Shown here: in pieces, positions 1 to 7,414 of the stretch
How the letters are laid out: each line of letters begins with the position of its first letter
Numbering within the stretch: the first letter of the stretch is position 1
Assembly: GCA_033763775.1 (NCBI GenBank)
Contig: JANRJW010000010.1
Span: 163,869 to 227,868, forward strand
DNA: 64,000 nucleotides
Direction: 5' to 3'
DNA from: JAJTHB01 sp033763775
GTDB taxonomy: Bacteria > Pseudomonadota > Alphaproteobacteria > Rickettsiales > SXRF01
Made by a program: the position numbers and the translations under genes
The notes under the pieces: generated by a model
Seen by the model: the letters and a program-made list of their open reading frames with translations, nothing else
Database searches by the model: none
What the model was told of the DNA's origin: nothing

Positions 1-1
1 G

Positions 2-1321
2 TCGGCGCTGCTATCAAAAAAACTCAGCTATCAGGTCATGGCGGTGGATAGCGGTGAAGAAGCGCTGCGGCGCCTTCGCGCGTCGAACATTGGCGACCTC
101 AGCGCGGTGCTGCTCGATATTCACATGCCGGGTATGAATGGCTTTGAGACGCTGGCGCAGATGCGCCGTTTGCGGCCGGATCTGCCGGTGTTGATGCTGA
201 CCGGCAGCGATGATACGGAACTGGCGGTGCGCGCGATTAAGGAAGGGGCAAGCGATTTCATCGTCAAACCCCCGCAGCCGGCGCATTTGGGGGTTGCGAT
301 AGAAAATGCCATCCGCCTGTCGACGCTATCGCAGGAGCTGGCGCGACTGCGTCAGGCAAAAGAGTCTGGCAGCCGATTTTCGGATTTGATTGGCTATCAG
401 GGTTCGCTGGCTGGCACGATAGCCTATGCGCGCAAGGCGGCAGCAAGCGATGTGCCGGTGTTGCTGGCGGGTGAAAGCGGTGTGGGTAAAGAGCTTCTGG
501 CGCGCACCATTCATCATGAAAGCAGACGAAGCGGCCTGCCATTTGTCGCGGTGAATTGCAGTGCGGTCTCGCAGGGTATCGAAACGCTGCTTTTTGGCAC
601 CGCCCAGCAACCGGGGCGCATTCGCGCGGCCGATGGCGGCACGCTCTTTCTTGATGATATCAGCGCGCTGGCGCCGGAAGCGCAGGTGCGGCTGCTGCGG
701 CTGGTGCAGCAGCGCGAGCTGGAGCAGGCGGCCGGTAGCAAGCCGGTGCGTGTGAATGTGCGCATGATTGTCGCTACCGACCGCGATCTACGCCGCGAGG
801 TACAGGCGGGGCGCTTCCGCGAGGATTTGTATTTTCGTTTGAACGTGCTGCCGATTACGATACCGCCGCTGCGCGAGCGCGTGCAGGATGTGGTGCCGCT
901 GGCGCTGCATTTCATTGATCGCATTTCGCTGTCAGATCGCCTGCCGCTTAAAACCCTGTCAGAGGATGCGATTGACTATCTCAGCCATCATCGCTGGCCG
1001 GGCAATGTGCGCGAGCTGGAAGGGCTGATCCATCGGGCGCTGGTGCTGGCGGAGTCGGATCAGATTGATCGCCGCCTGCTCGAGGCGATGCATGAAGCCA
1101 GCACGCCTTCTGAATCATCGCCGGCATCGTCTTCCCTCGCACCGCTACATGTTGCGCTTCGCCATATGGATGGCAGTTTTAAATCGATGGAAGAGCTTGA
1201 GCATGAGGTGCTGAAGGCGGTGCTGGCGCAGATGAGCGGCAATGTCACACGCGCGGCGGATGTGCTTGGCCTTGCCAAATCCACCTTTTACCGCAAGCTC
1301 AAAGAAAGCGCTCTAGAGTAA
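2..1321 (+). CDS. NtrC-family response regulator (receiver, AAA+, Fis HTH), 5'-truncated
   Basis: The reading frame is open to the left edge, so the true start lies outside the window. The visible part begins inside a receiver domain, with the phospho-acceptor Asp in LLDIHMPG (codon 116-118). An AAA+ domain follows, with Walker A GESGVGKE (470-493), a Walker-B-like GGTLFLDDI and the FREDLYFRLNV region. The C-terminal Fis-type helix-turn-helix has GNVTRAADVLGLAKSTFYRK. Family members normally use a GAFTGA loop to engage sigma-54. Here the chain passes from LLFGTAQQPG straight to RIRAADGG and the loop is absent. Probably a two-component transcription regulator that does not work through sigma-54 remodelling. 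The partner kinase is not in view. The last 9 nt overlap the convergent His-rich gene. Confidence 0.88.
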   Translation, partial: SALLSKKLSYQVMAVDSGEEALRRLRASNIGDLSAVLLDIHMPGMNGFETLAQMRRLRPDLPVLMLTGSDDTELAVRAIKEGASDFIVKPPQPAHLGVAIENAIRLSTLSQELARLRQAKESGSRFSDLIGYQGSLAGTIAYARKAAASDVPVLLAGESGVGKELLARTIHHESRRSGLPFVAVNCSAVSQGIETLLFGTAQQPGRIRAADGGTLFLDDISALAPEAQVRLLRLVQQRELEQAAGSKPVRVNVRMIVATDRDLRREVQAGRFREDLYFRLNVLPITIPPLRERVQDVVPLALHFIDRISLSDRLPLKTLSEDAIDYLSHHRWPGNVRELEGLIHRALVLAESDQIDRRLLEAMHEASTPSESSPASSSLAPLHVALRHMDGSFKSMEELEHEVLKAVLAQMSGNVTRAADVLGLAKSTFYRKLKESALE

Positions 1322-2323
1322 AGGTCTGACCGCTGCCTGCTGGCTCTGCTGCTCGGATAGTCGTTCTGTCCAACGTCCTTCTTTCAATGCCTCTTCGTGG
1401 GCGGCCATGCGATCCACAGCGTCGCTATCCACCCCAAAAAACTTACCAACGAATTTGGTGGTGGGCAGTAGCACGTTGCTGCTTGTCCACTGGTCAAATT
1501 TGCGAACTGTGTGGGGGGCGGCCACGCGTGCGGCAACCACCAGTCCGGCGGTCACTGCCATGCCTGTGATCGCGGCTGTGCTTTTGCTCGCGAGTTTATG
1601 GGCAAATGATTGATAGGCGGTTTGATCCGCGTGCATCTGATAGCCAACATTGAGCGCCAGCGAATAGCCTGTCCACGCCACGGCCTGAGGGAAATGGCTC
1701 AGCTCATGTTCATACACGGCCTTCACATGCTGCTCATATTCGGGCGATCCAACCTCGACGCCGTGTTCCTTTGCCCAGCGCTTGCTACCCATACCAATGC
1801 CTGTTTTAAACAGTGGGCCCATGATGGGATCAGAAAGCGTGCGGATGCCCTGCATCATGCCCGGTGCCAATCGCTGCGTAGCGATGGTCAGCGGCACGGC
1901 GCCAAAATCGCCGATAAACTCACCTTTCGCCCACTGAATCAGGCGTTCTTTGGTAAAGCCTTCACGAATGGCCAGCTTCAGTTTATCAAGCCTCGTGAGG
2001 CTGCCTCTCGGTGCATGCGCGTGCGGGCTTTCATGCGGATGCTCGTGATGATGGTGGTGATGTTTGCAGCCTGGGCCATGCTCATGGTGGTCATGCTTGT
2101 GCTCGTGCTTGTGGTCATGGCCGTGATGGTGTCCGCCATCCTTGCTGTGGTCATGGCCGCAGCCACCAATGCCGCGAATCTTACCATCGGTGTAGCTGTT
2201 GATGATGGGGTTGATAAAATCAGTGAGTGTGCAGGCAAGCGAATGGTTGATGGTATAGGCGATATCCTCAGCGCGCTCGGCGCTGGTTTTGCGTTGTTCT
2301 TGGTCGGTTGCGGAAGCTTTCAT
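1313..2323 (-). CDS. Histidine-rich protein, probably zinc-related
   Basis: A 336-residue protein. A His/Asp/Glu/Lys-rich stretch at roughly residues 55-105 includes HDHKHEHKHDH and a run of six His, with GCGHDH and PGCKHHH offering Cys ligands too. The remainder is a mixed hydrophobic/soluble domain I do not recognise; AAITGMAVTAGLVVAARVAA could be a membrane helix. It is divergent from a Zur-like gene, and a Zur-box-like palindrome lies between the two starts, so zinc-responsive control is likely. The same 11-residue His string occurs in the permease of the neighbouring operon. Zinc storage, chaperoning or hand-off to that transporter are all possible; this is inference from composition and context. 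It overlaps the response regulator end by 9 nt. Confidence 0.7.
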   Translation of the reverse strand: MKASATDQEQRKTSAERAEDIAYTINHSLACTLTDFINPIINSYTDGKIRGIGGCGHDHSKDGGHHHGHDHKHEHKHDHHEHGPGCKHHHHHHEHPHESPHAHAPRGSLTRLDKLKLAIREGFTKERLIQWAKGEFIGDFGAVPLTIATQRLAPGMMQGIRTLSDPIMGPLFKTGIGMGSKRWAKEHGVEVGSPEYEQHVKAVYEHELSHFPQAVAWTGYSLALNVGYQMHADQTAYQSFAHKLASKSTAAITGMAVTAGLVVAARVAAPHTVRKFDQWTSSNVLLPTTKFVGKFFGVDSDAVDRMAAHEEALKEGRWTERLSEQQSQQAAVRPLL

Positions 2324-2366
2324 GACGGCTATTCTACTGCCGCAGGGACTTGACTCGCAAGTAATT

Positions 2367-2381
2367 TGTTATACTGTAACA
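2367..2381. promoter_or_regulatory. Candidate Zur box in divergent promoter
   Basis: TGTTATACTGTAACA is a 7-1-7 inverted repeat with five perfect outer base pairs on each side. It resembles the known Zur operator core (GTTATA..TATAAC). It lies 26 nt before the zur-like start and 43 nt before the divergent His-rich gene, where it could repress both. A TATACT -10-like hexamer overlaps it, and TTGACT lies at 2350-2355. No footprint data; identification by motif and context. Confidence 0.6.
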
Positions 2382-2406
2382 TAATCTTCACAAAGGGAGC
2401 GATGTC

Positions 2407-2805
2407 ATGGCAAGAACAAGTAAATTAAGCAAGCATCCCAGCCAGTTAGTGCTCACGCAGCTTCGCGCAAGCCGCCAGCCCATGCCCGCCTATGCGATTC
2501 TTTCCCGGCTAAAATCCAAAGGGGTCAACAGCCCGCCGATTATTTACCGCGCGCTCGCCAGCCTGGAGAAAAAGGGCATGGTGCACCGCCTGGCTTCCAT
2601 CAACTCATACATCGCCTGCAACTGCGCCGCTGATCATGACCACGCACTTTCTGTGCTCACCATTTGCGTGGGTTGCAAAAAAGTCGAAGAGCGCCACGAC
2701 CACCGCCTTATCGACCATCTGGAAAAGCTGCGCGGCATGTCGGTTGAGCTGCCTTCCCACGCGGTGATCGAATTGCCGGTGGTGTGCGAAGGTTGCCAGC
2801 CATGA
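2407..2805 (+). CDS. zur: Fur-family zinc regulator (Zur-like)
   Basis: A 132-residue Fur-superfamily protein. The N-terminal winged helix includes YAILSRLKSKGVNSPPIIYRAL (split here as YAILSRLKSKG and PPIIYRALASL). The C-terminal half has the metal-ligand pattern HDHALSVLTICVGCKKVEE and ends with CEGCQP; the two CxxC pairs match the structural zinc site of Fur/Zur proteins. Zur rather than Fur is favoured because the gene overlaps an ABC transporter operon with His-rich loops and a Zur-box-like palindrome precedes it. The stop overlaps the next start as ATGA, so translation is probably coupled. Specificity for zinc is inferred. Confidence 0.82.
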   Translation: MARTSKLSKHPSQLVLTQLRASRQPMPAYAILSRLKSKGVNSPPIIYRALASLEKKGMVHRLASINSYIACNCAADHDHALSVLTICVGCKKVEERHDHRLIDHLEKLRGMSVELPSHAVIELPVVCEGCQP

Positions 2806-3497
2806 TCGAGCTGCGCGATGTCATCTACCGCGCAGGTGGCAAGCTGATTCTCAGCCATGTGAATCTCACCATCAGGCCGGGCGAACACACGCTGGTGCTG
2901 GGGGCGTCGGGCTGCGGCAAAACCACGCTGCTCCACCTGATGGCCGGGCTGCTTACGCCTGCCAGCGGCGAGGTGCGGGTGCAGAATGAGCTGGTTTCCT
3001 CGATGCTGACCGATGCCTGCGATGCGTGGCGCGCGCGCCATATTGGCATGGTCTTTCAAACACTCCATTTAGTGCCGATGCTGGATGTGCTCGGCAACCT
3101 TCGCCTGGCACGCTACCTTGCTGGCCTGAAAGCAGATGACGCGCGCATGATGGATCTTCTGCAGCAGGTGGGGGTTTCGGATCAAGCCCGCGCCATGCCA
3201 GCAAGCCTGAGCCATGGCCAGGCACAGCGCGTGGCGATTGCCCGCGCACTGGCCAGCGGCGCGCCATGGCTGCTCGCGGATGAACCAACCTCCGCGCTGG
3301 ATGACGCAAATGCCAGCGCCGTGATGAATCTGCTCGAGTCCGCGGCAAAACATACTGGCGCAACGCTCATCATCGCCACCCACGACCAGCGCATTGCCAG
3401 CCGTTTTTCAAAACGCATCGAACTTTCTCAAACCCCCTCTCCCCGCAGGGGAGAGGGCGGGGGTGAGGGGGTAAATAGTGTAGGGGAAATAGCATGA
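2802..3497 (+). CDS. ABC transporter ATPase, LolD/MacB-like
   Basis: A 231-residue ATPase that energises the FtsX-type permease encoded next. Walker A is GASGCGKTT, the signature is LSHGQAQR and Walker B is LLADEPTSALD, all intact. The ATG at 2802 is chosen because it overlaps the upstream stop (ATGA); a GTG at 2784 would extend into zur. The C-terminal ~20 residues (TPSPRRGEGGGEG...) are not ATPase sequence: they are encoded by a GC-rich palindromic repeat at 3433-3472. The stop overlaps the permease start. It is probably part of a MacB/LolCDE-like complex rather than a classic ZnuC importer, because the partner is FtsX-like and no periplasmic binding protein is seen. Confidence 0.88.
   Translation: MIELRDVIYRAGGKLILSHVNLTIRPGEHTLVLGASGCGKTTLLHLMAGLLTPASGEVRVQNELVSSMLTDACDAWRARHIGMVFQTLHLVPMLDVLGNLRLARYLAGLKADDARMMDLLQQVGVSDQARAMPASLSHGQAQRVAIARALASGAPWLLADEPTSALDDANASAVMNLLESAAKHTGATLIIATHDQRIASRFSKRIELSQTPSPRRGEGGGEGVNSVGEIA
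3433..3472. repeat. GC-rich palindromic repeat inside the ABC ATPase gene
   Basis: CCCTCTCCCC-GCA-GGGGAGAGGG (3435-3457) is a perfect 10-bp stem, followed by a second G-rich arm. Related CCCTCTCCC/GGGAGAGGG and GGGTGAGGG words recur at 58778-58842. It encodes the tail of the ATPase without breaking the frame. Confidence 0.8.
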
Positions 3498-4741
3498 ATA
3501 TTCTCTCACTAAGCCTTGCTTCGCTCTCGCAGCGCCGTGTTTCCAGCCTGCTGCTGGTGTTGTTGATGGCACTCGGCGTGGCGATGACCTCGCTCATGCT
3601 GCATGTCGGTGAGCGCATATCGCAGCGGCTGATGGCGGATGCACGCGGCATTGATCTGGTGGTAGGTGCAAAAGGCAGCCCGCTGCAGCTGATCTTATCG
3701 TCGGTGTATCATCTCGATGTGCCCACCGGCAATATTCCCAGCTCAGCCATCTTGCAGCTTCGGCGCATGCCGCAGGTGAAGCAGGTGGTGCCGCTGGCGC
3801 TGGGTGATAATCTGCGCGGGTTTCGCATTGTTGGCACCGAGCCATCGTTCCTTGCGCTCTACTCGGCGGAGCTGAAAGAAGGCGTGCTCTGGCAAAAGCC
3901 GATGGAAGCCGTGATCGGTGCACAGGTGGCAAAAGCAGCCGGGCTGTCGCTCGGCAGCCAGTTTGCCGGCAGCCACGGCCTTACCGAAGGCGGCGATGAG
4001 CATGGCGATCACCGCTACAGCGTAGTGGGTATCTTAAAGCCCACTGGCGGGGTGGTGGATCGGCTGGTGCTGACACCGCTTGAGAGTGTGTGGCAGGTGC
4101 ATGGCGACCATAGCCACCACGATGATCATGCGCATGATCACAAGCATGAACACAAACACGATCATGATGAAGACGGGGGCAAACCGAGCGACGAAGTCAC
4201 GGCGCTGCTGGTGACGTATCGCAGCAAAGCAGCCGCCTTGCAGCTGCCACGGCAGATTAACCGTGAATCGGCGCTGCAGGCGGCCAGCCCATCCTTTGAA
4301 ACGGCGCGGCTGCTCAGCCTGATCGGGGTGGGGGTCGATACCATGAAGCTCTTTGGCGTGCTGCTGGTGGCAATCAGCCTGATTGGCATGCTGGTGGCGC
4401 TGATGCAATCGGTCATGCAGCGCCGTTATGAAATGGCGCTGATGCGTGCGCTCGGCGCGCGCCGCCGCACATTGCTGCAGTTGGTGCTTTTTGAAGCTGC
4501 GCTGGTGCTTGTAGCTGGGTTGCTGCTGGGCGGGTTCATCAGCCGCTGCGTGCTCATGTTGTTGCCTGGCTTGTCGCCGCAGCTGGCCGCCATGGGGACG
4601 TGGCCGCTGGCGCCGATGGGCTCTGAGCTGCTCATGGCGGGGCTGCTTTTTGCCAGCGGGCTGATGATTTCCCTTTTGCCTGCGATCCTGCTATACCGAA
4701 GCGATGTCAGCCGTTTACTTGCCTCTGCTTCGATACGTTAG
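3494..4741 (+). CDS. FtsX/MacB-like ABC permease with His-rich periplasmic loop
   Basis: A 415-residue permease. It has an N-terminal membrane helix (LLLVLLMALGVAMTSLML), a large extracytoplasmic domain, and three C-terminal helices in the FtsX pattern (LFGVLLVAISLIGMLVALM; LQLVLFEAALVLVAGLLLGG; LLMAGLLFASGLMISLLPA), with the typical RRYEMALMRALGARR segment between. A loop around residues 200-230 is rich in His/Asp (HGDHSHHDDHAHDH...), containing the same HDHKHEHKHDH string as the divergent protein. It presumably pairs with the preceding ATPase. The loop suggests zinc sensing or binding outside the inner membrane. Substrate and direction are unknown; export or envelope remodelling fits the FtsX class better than import. 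Confidence 0.85.
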   Translation: MNILSLSLASLSQRRVSSLLLVLLMALGVAMTSLMLHVGERISQRLMADARGIDLVVGAKGSPLQLILSSVYHLDVPTGNIPSSAILQLRRMPQVKQVVPLALGDNLRGFRIVGTEPSFLALYSAELKEGVLWQKPMEAVIGAQVAKAAGLSLGSQFAGSHGLTEGGDEHGDHRYSVVGILKPTGGVVDRLVLTPLESVWQVHGDHSHHDDHAHDHKHEHKHDHDEDGGKPSDEVTALLVTYRSKAAALQLPRQINRESALQAASPSFETARLLSLIGVGVDTMKLFGVLLVAISLIGMLVALMQSVMQRRYEMALMRALGARRRTLLQLVLFEAALVLVAGLLLGGFISRCVLMLLPGLSPQLAAMGTWPLAPMGSELLMAGLLFASGLMISLLPAILLYRSDVSRLLASASIR

Positions 4742-5228
4742 CGTCATCGCGCTTGTTCTGTGTGTAACGCCGCCAGTGCGCGCGCTGTCGTTTCAGGATG
4801 CGCCAACACTTTCGCCCGCGCTGATGGCGCTGCCCAAAGTGAAGGAAGGGGTGGTGCCATGGCAGATTTTTGCTGAAACCAAGGAAAAGCAGCGCAAGGT
4901 GACCTTTCCTGATGGCGGCTTTGCCTATGAGGTCAGCCCTCAGTTCAGCGAAAAACTAGGAGCCATGGATGGCACAGAAGTCACGCTGTATGGCTTCATG
5001 TTTCCTCTCGAACAGAGCAGCAAGCAAGGTACATTTCTGCTGGGGCCATATCCGGCATCCTGCCCGTTTCACTATCACGTCACGCCATCGTTGGTGGTGG
5101 AGGTGAAGGCAAAAAAACCGGTTGAATTTTCGTGGGATCCGCTCACGCTCAGGGGCACACTTCAGCTGGTGCAGCATGATGAAAACGGCATATTTTATTA
5201 CCTGCGCGATGCGGTGATCATCAACTAG
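4704..5228 (+). CDS. DUF3299-like exported protein of the zinc module
   Basis: A 174-residue protein. The N-terminal signal sequence (YVSVIALVLCVTPPVRALS) is followed by a compact beta-rich domain with GTEVTLYGFMFPLEQ and LLGPYPASCPFHYH; the Cys/His cluster could bind metal. It overlaps the permease gene by 38 nt in another frame, so it is the last gene of the zur operon. From memory, DUF3299 proteins accompany zinc-responsive ABC ATPase/permease genes in Pseudomonas (PA4063-PA4066), which also include a His-rich protein; the gene set here is the same. The molecular role is unknown. Probably periplasmic. Confidence 0.72.
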   Translation: MSAVYLPLLRYVSVIALVLCVTPPVRALSFQDAPTLSPALMALPKVKEGVVPWQIFAETKEKQRKVTFPDGGFAYEVSPQFSEKLGAMDGTEVTLYGFMFPLEQSSKQGTFLLGPYPASCPFHYHVTPSLVVEVKAKKPVEFSWDPLTLRGTLQLVQHDENGIFYYLRDAVIIN

Positions 5229-5266
5229 CCCCTTTTTTTTTCGCCCGGCCGAACTATGTAGACTTT

Positions 5267-6088
5267 ATGTTTGCTCATCTATCATTACGCAGCTGCTTAC
5301 ACATCACCGGCGAAGACGCGGCAGGTTTCCTGCAAGGGCTGATCAGCAACGATATCCGCAAAGCCGGGCAGGGAGCGCTGATCTACGCCGCCATGCTCTC
5401 GCCGCAGGGCAAGTTCCTTCATGATTTTTTTATCACCGCGCATGAGGGCGGTTTCCTTGTAGATATCGACGGCGCGCGTGCAGCGGATTTTAAAAAGCGC
5501 CTGATGCTTTACCGGCTGCGCTCCAAGGTTGAGATCGGCGCGCTGCCTCATCAGGTGGTGGCAGGTTGGGGCGGCGAACCAACACCGCCGCACGTGCTTG
5601 CTTTTTCTGATCCGCGCCTGCCGCTGCTCGGCTGGCGCAGCTATGAGCCTTCCGTGGCGCCGGCATCCGCGCATGAGGCGGATTACCACAAGCATCGCAT
5701 CGGCCTTGGCGTGCCGGATGGCGCACAGGATTTGCTGGCCGAAAAATCCTTTCTGCTGGAATGGGGCATCGACCAGCTGCATGGGGTGGATTACCAGAAG
5801 GGCTGCTATGTCGGGCAGGAAGTCACTGCGCGCACCCATTATCGCGGGCAGGTGAAAAAAGCGCCGCACATCGTCACAGCAGACCGATCCTTGCCTGCCG
5901 CGGGAGCCATCATTTATTGCGGTGAGAAAGAAGCGGGCGAGCTGCGCTCATCTTCAGGCAGCCAAGGCTTGGCGCTACTTCGGCTTGAAGAGGTTTCGGC
6001 TGCTGCGGCGAGCGGTATGCCGCTTCGCGCTGGGGATGTGGTGCTTTCAACGCGCCTTCCCGACTGGTTTACACTGGCCGATAAATAA
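5267..6088 (+). CDS. ygfZ: YgfZ/GcvT-domain folate-binding protein
   Basis: A 273-residue protein of the YgfZ (COG0354) family, which uses tetrahydrofolate and helps build or repair certain Fe-S clusters. The diagnostic motif KGCYVGQEVTAR is present around residue 180, in the context HGVDYQKGCYVGQE; its Cys is the conserved one. The N-terminus (SCLHITGEDAAGFLQGLISNDI) is also typical. No good ribosome binding site precedes the ATG. A T-run follows the DUF3299 stop just upstream. Downstream yqgE follows 14 nt later on the same strand. Confidence 0.9.
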   Translation: MFAHLSLRSCLHITGEDAAGFLQGLISNDIRKAGQGALIYAAMLSPQGKFLHDFFITAHEGGFLVDIDGARAADFKKRLMLYRLRSKVEIGALPHQVVAGWGGEPTPPHVLAFSDPRLPLLGWRSYEPSVAPASAHEADYHKHRIGLGVPDGAQDLLAEKSFLLEWGIDQLHGVDYQKGCYVGQEVTARTHYRGQVKKAPHIVTADRSLPAAGAIIYCGEKEAGELRSSSGSQGLALLRLEEVSAAAASGMPLRAGDVVLSTRLPDWFTLADK

Positions 6089-6102
6089 GCTATGATGAGA
6101 GT

Positions 6103-6678
6103 ATGACCATGTCTGATAACACCTCTTCTTTTCTTGCTGGCAAATTGCTGGTGGCAACGCCCGCTATTCAGGAGGCGCCATTCGTACGCTCGGTGATTTA
6201 CATGTGTGTGCATAATGCCGAAGGGGCGATGGGCATCATCACCAACGTGCCGGTGGCAACCGTCAAGCTTAAAGAGATTTTCGACCAGCTTGATATCGAT
6301 ACGGGGCTAACGCTGCCCGATCTGCCAGTACATTTCGGTGGGCCGGTGGAGTCATATCGTGGCTTTGTGCTGCACTCAGCGGAGCAGATTCCTCAGGATG
6401 CGCTCTATGCCAGTGATGGTATCGTGGTCAGCGCCAGCGTGAATATCCTGCAGAAAATCGCAAACGGGCAGGGGCCGGAAAAAGGTCTGCTCATGCTTGG
6501 CTATGCCGGCTGGGGCGCTGGGCAACTGGAGCAGGAGATTGAGGGCGGTAGCTGGCTGGTGGTGCCCGCTTCGCGCAGGCTGGTGTTTGAAACCCCCAAT
6601 GAAGCAAAATGGAATATGGCCACCGCCTCGCTCGGCTTTGATATTGGGCACTTCTCCACTCAGGTCGGCCACGCCTAG
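6103..6678 (+). CDS. yqgE: YqgE/AlgH family protein (DUF179)
   Basis: A 191-residue protein. It has LAGKLLVATPAIQEAPF near the N-terminus, followed by SVIYMCVHNAEGAMGIITN, VHFGGPVE and LGYAGWGAGQLEQEI, the hallmark motifs of the YqgE/AlgH family. The function of the family is not settled. Two in-frame starts exist (6103 and 6109). It follows ygfZ by 14 nt and is probably co-transcribed. Its end is 10 nt from the end of the convergent aat gene. Confidence 0.92.
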   Translation: MTMSDNTSSFLAGKLLVATPAIQEAPFVRSVIYMCVHNAEGAMGIITNVPVATVKLKEIFDQLDIDTGLTLPDLPVHFGGPVESYRGFVLHSAEQIPQDALYASDGIVVSASVNILQKIANGQGPEKGLLMLGYAGWGAGQLEQEIEGGSWLVVPASRRLVFETPNEAKWNMATASLGFDIGHFSTQVGHA

Positions 6679-6688
6679 GCTGCGCAGC

Positions 6689-7339
6689 TTAGGCCAGCGC
6701 CTCATTAAGCCTTGCCAGATATGCTTCTTTCGTTATCTCAATAATTCCGAATTGTTTGAGATGGTCGTTCACATATTGCGCATCCAGCAGCGTGTAGCCA
6801 TGATCACGCAGCTGCTGCACCAGAAATACCAGCGCCGCCTTGCTGGCGTTGCTGGTGCGGGAGAACATGCTTTCGCCGAAAAAGGCGCGCCCCAGCGACA
6901 CACCATAAAGCCCGCCGATTAATTCAAATGCGCCCGGCGAAATCTCCTGATTTCGCCATGGCGCGCCATCGTGCGCGATGGGTTGACGACTCACGCTGTC
7001 TACTGACTGCGTCTTCTCGATCCACACCTCCGCGCTGTGCGCATAGCCCATCTCATGTAATTGGCAGTAAAGGTCAATAATCTCATCATTGATCCAGGTG
7101 GAATCGCGCTGGGCGCAAGCACGGATAACCTCGCTGAATGCCCGGTTCATTGAATAGTGAAATGGGGCTTTTTTTAGGAATTTTTCAAGGCTCCTTGGCA
7201 CATGAAAATTTTCAAGCGGTATCACGCCGCGCAGCTCAGGCTCATACCAGCGTATGTCATCGCCATGCCGGCTTTCGGCCATCGGGAAATAGCCCTGCGC
7301 ATAGGCTTGCAATAATAGATGCGGTGTGAGTTGTGTCAT
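6689..7339 (-). CDS. aat: Leucyl/phenylalanyl-tRNA--protein transferase with an insertion
   Basis: A 216-residue enzyme that adds Leu or Phe from charged tRNA to N-terminal Arg/Lys proteins, feeding the N-end-rule pathway. Family motifs are LLLQAYAQGYFPMAES, WYEPELRGVIPL, WINDEIIDLY, LIGGLYGVSLGRAFFGESMFS and LLDAQYVNDHLKQFG. Between EVWIEK and ELIGGLYG lies an extra ~25-residue stretch (TQSVDSVSRQ...) with no counterpart in the enzymes I know. It is encoded by a palindromic, repeat-like segment (about 6930-7025). The start at 7339 is chosen because MTQLTPHLLLQ fits the family; upstream codons lie in a dispersed repeat, which itself supplies the ATG. Confidence 0.9.
   Translation of the reverse strand: MTQLTPHLLLQAYAQGYFPMAESRHGDDIRWYEPELRGVIPLENFHVPRSLEKFLKKAPFHYSMNRAFSEVIRACAQRDSTWINDEIIDLYCQLHEMGYAHSAEVWIEKTQSVDSVSRQPIAHDGAPWRNQEISPGAFELIGGLYGVSLGRAFFGESMFSRTSNASKAALVFLVQQLRDHGYTLLDAQYVNDHLKQFGIIEITKEAYLARLNEALA
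6937..7016. repeat. Palindromic repeat-like insertion inside aat
   Basis: The segment contains GGCGAAATC-TCCT-GATTTCGCC, a perfect 9-bp stem. The arm pair ATGGCGCGCCAT and the stutter GACTCACGCTGTCTACTGAC follow. It coincides with the extra stretch in the Aat protein and keeps the frame. Confidence 0.55.
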
Positions 7340-7411
7340 CCTGAGCGCAGCGTAGCGGAGCCTAGGGATCTTAAGCAACAATAAGATCCCTCGGCCTTGC
7401 TCGGGATGACA
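7336..7411. repeat. Dispersed palindromic repeat upstream of aat
   Basis: The ends GTCATCCTGAGCGCAGCG and CTTGCTCGGGATGAC are inverted, and AGGGATCTTA/TAAGATCCCT pair in the centre. This is a long imperfect hairpin of a type common in intergenic DNA of many bacteria. The ATG of aat lies in its outer end. Confidence 0.75.
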
Positions 7412-7414
7412 GTA

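Noticed and set aside
1610..2353. 247-codon + strand frame with hydrophobic Val/Met-rich segments
   Set aside because: It mirrors the His-rich codons (CAT/CAC read as ATG/GTG) of the minus-strand gene and has no known motif.
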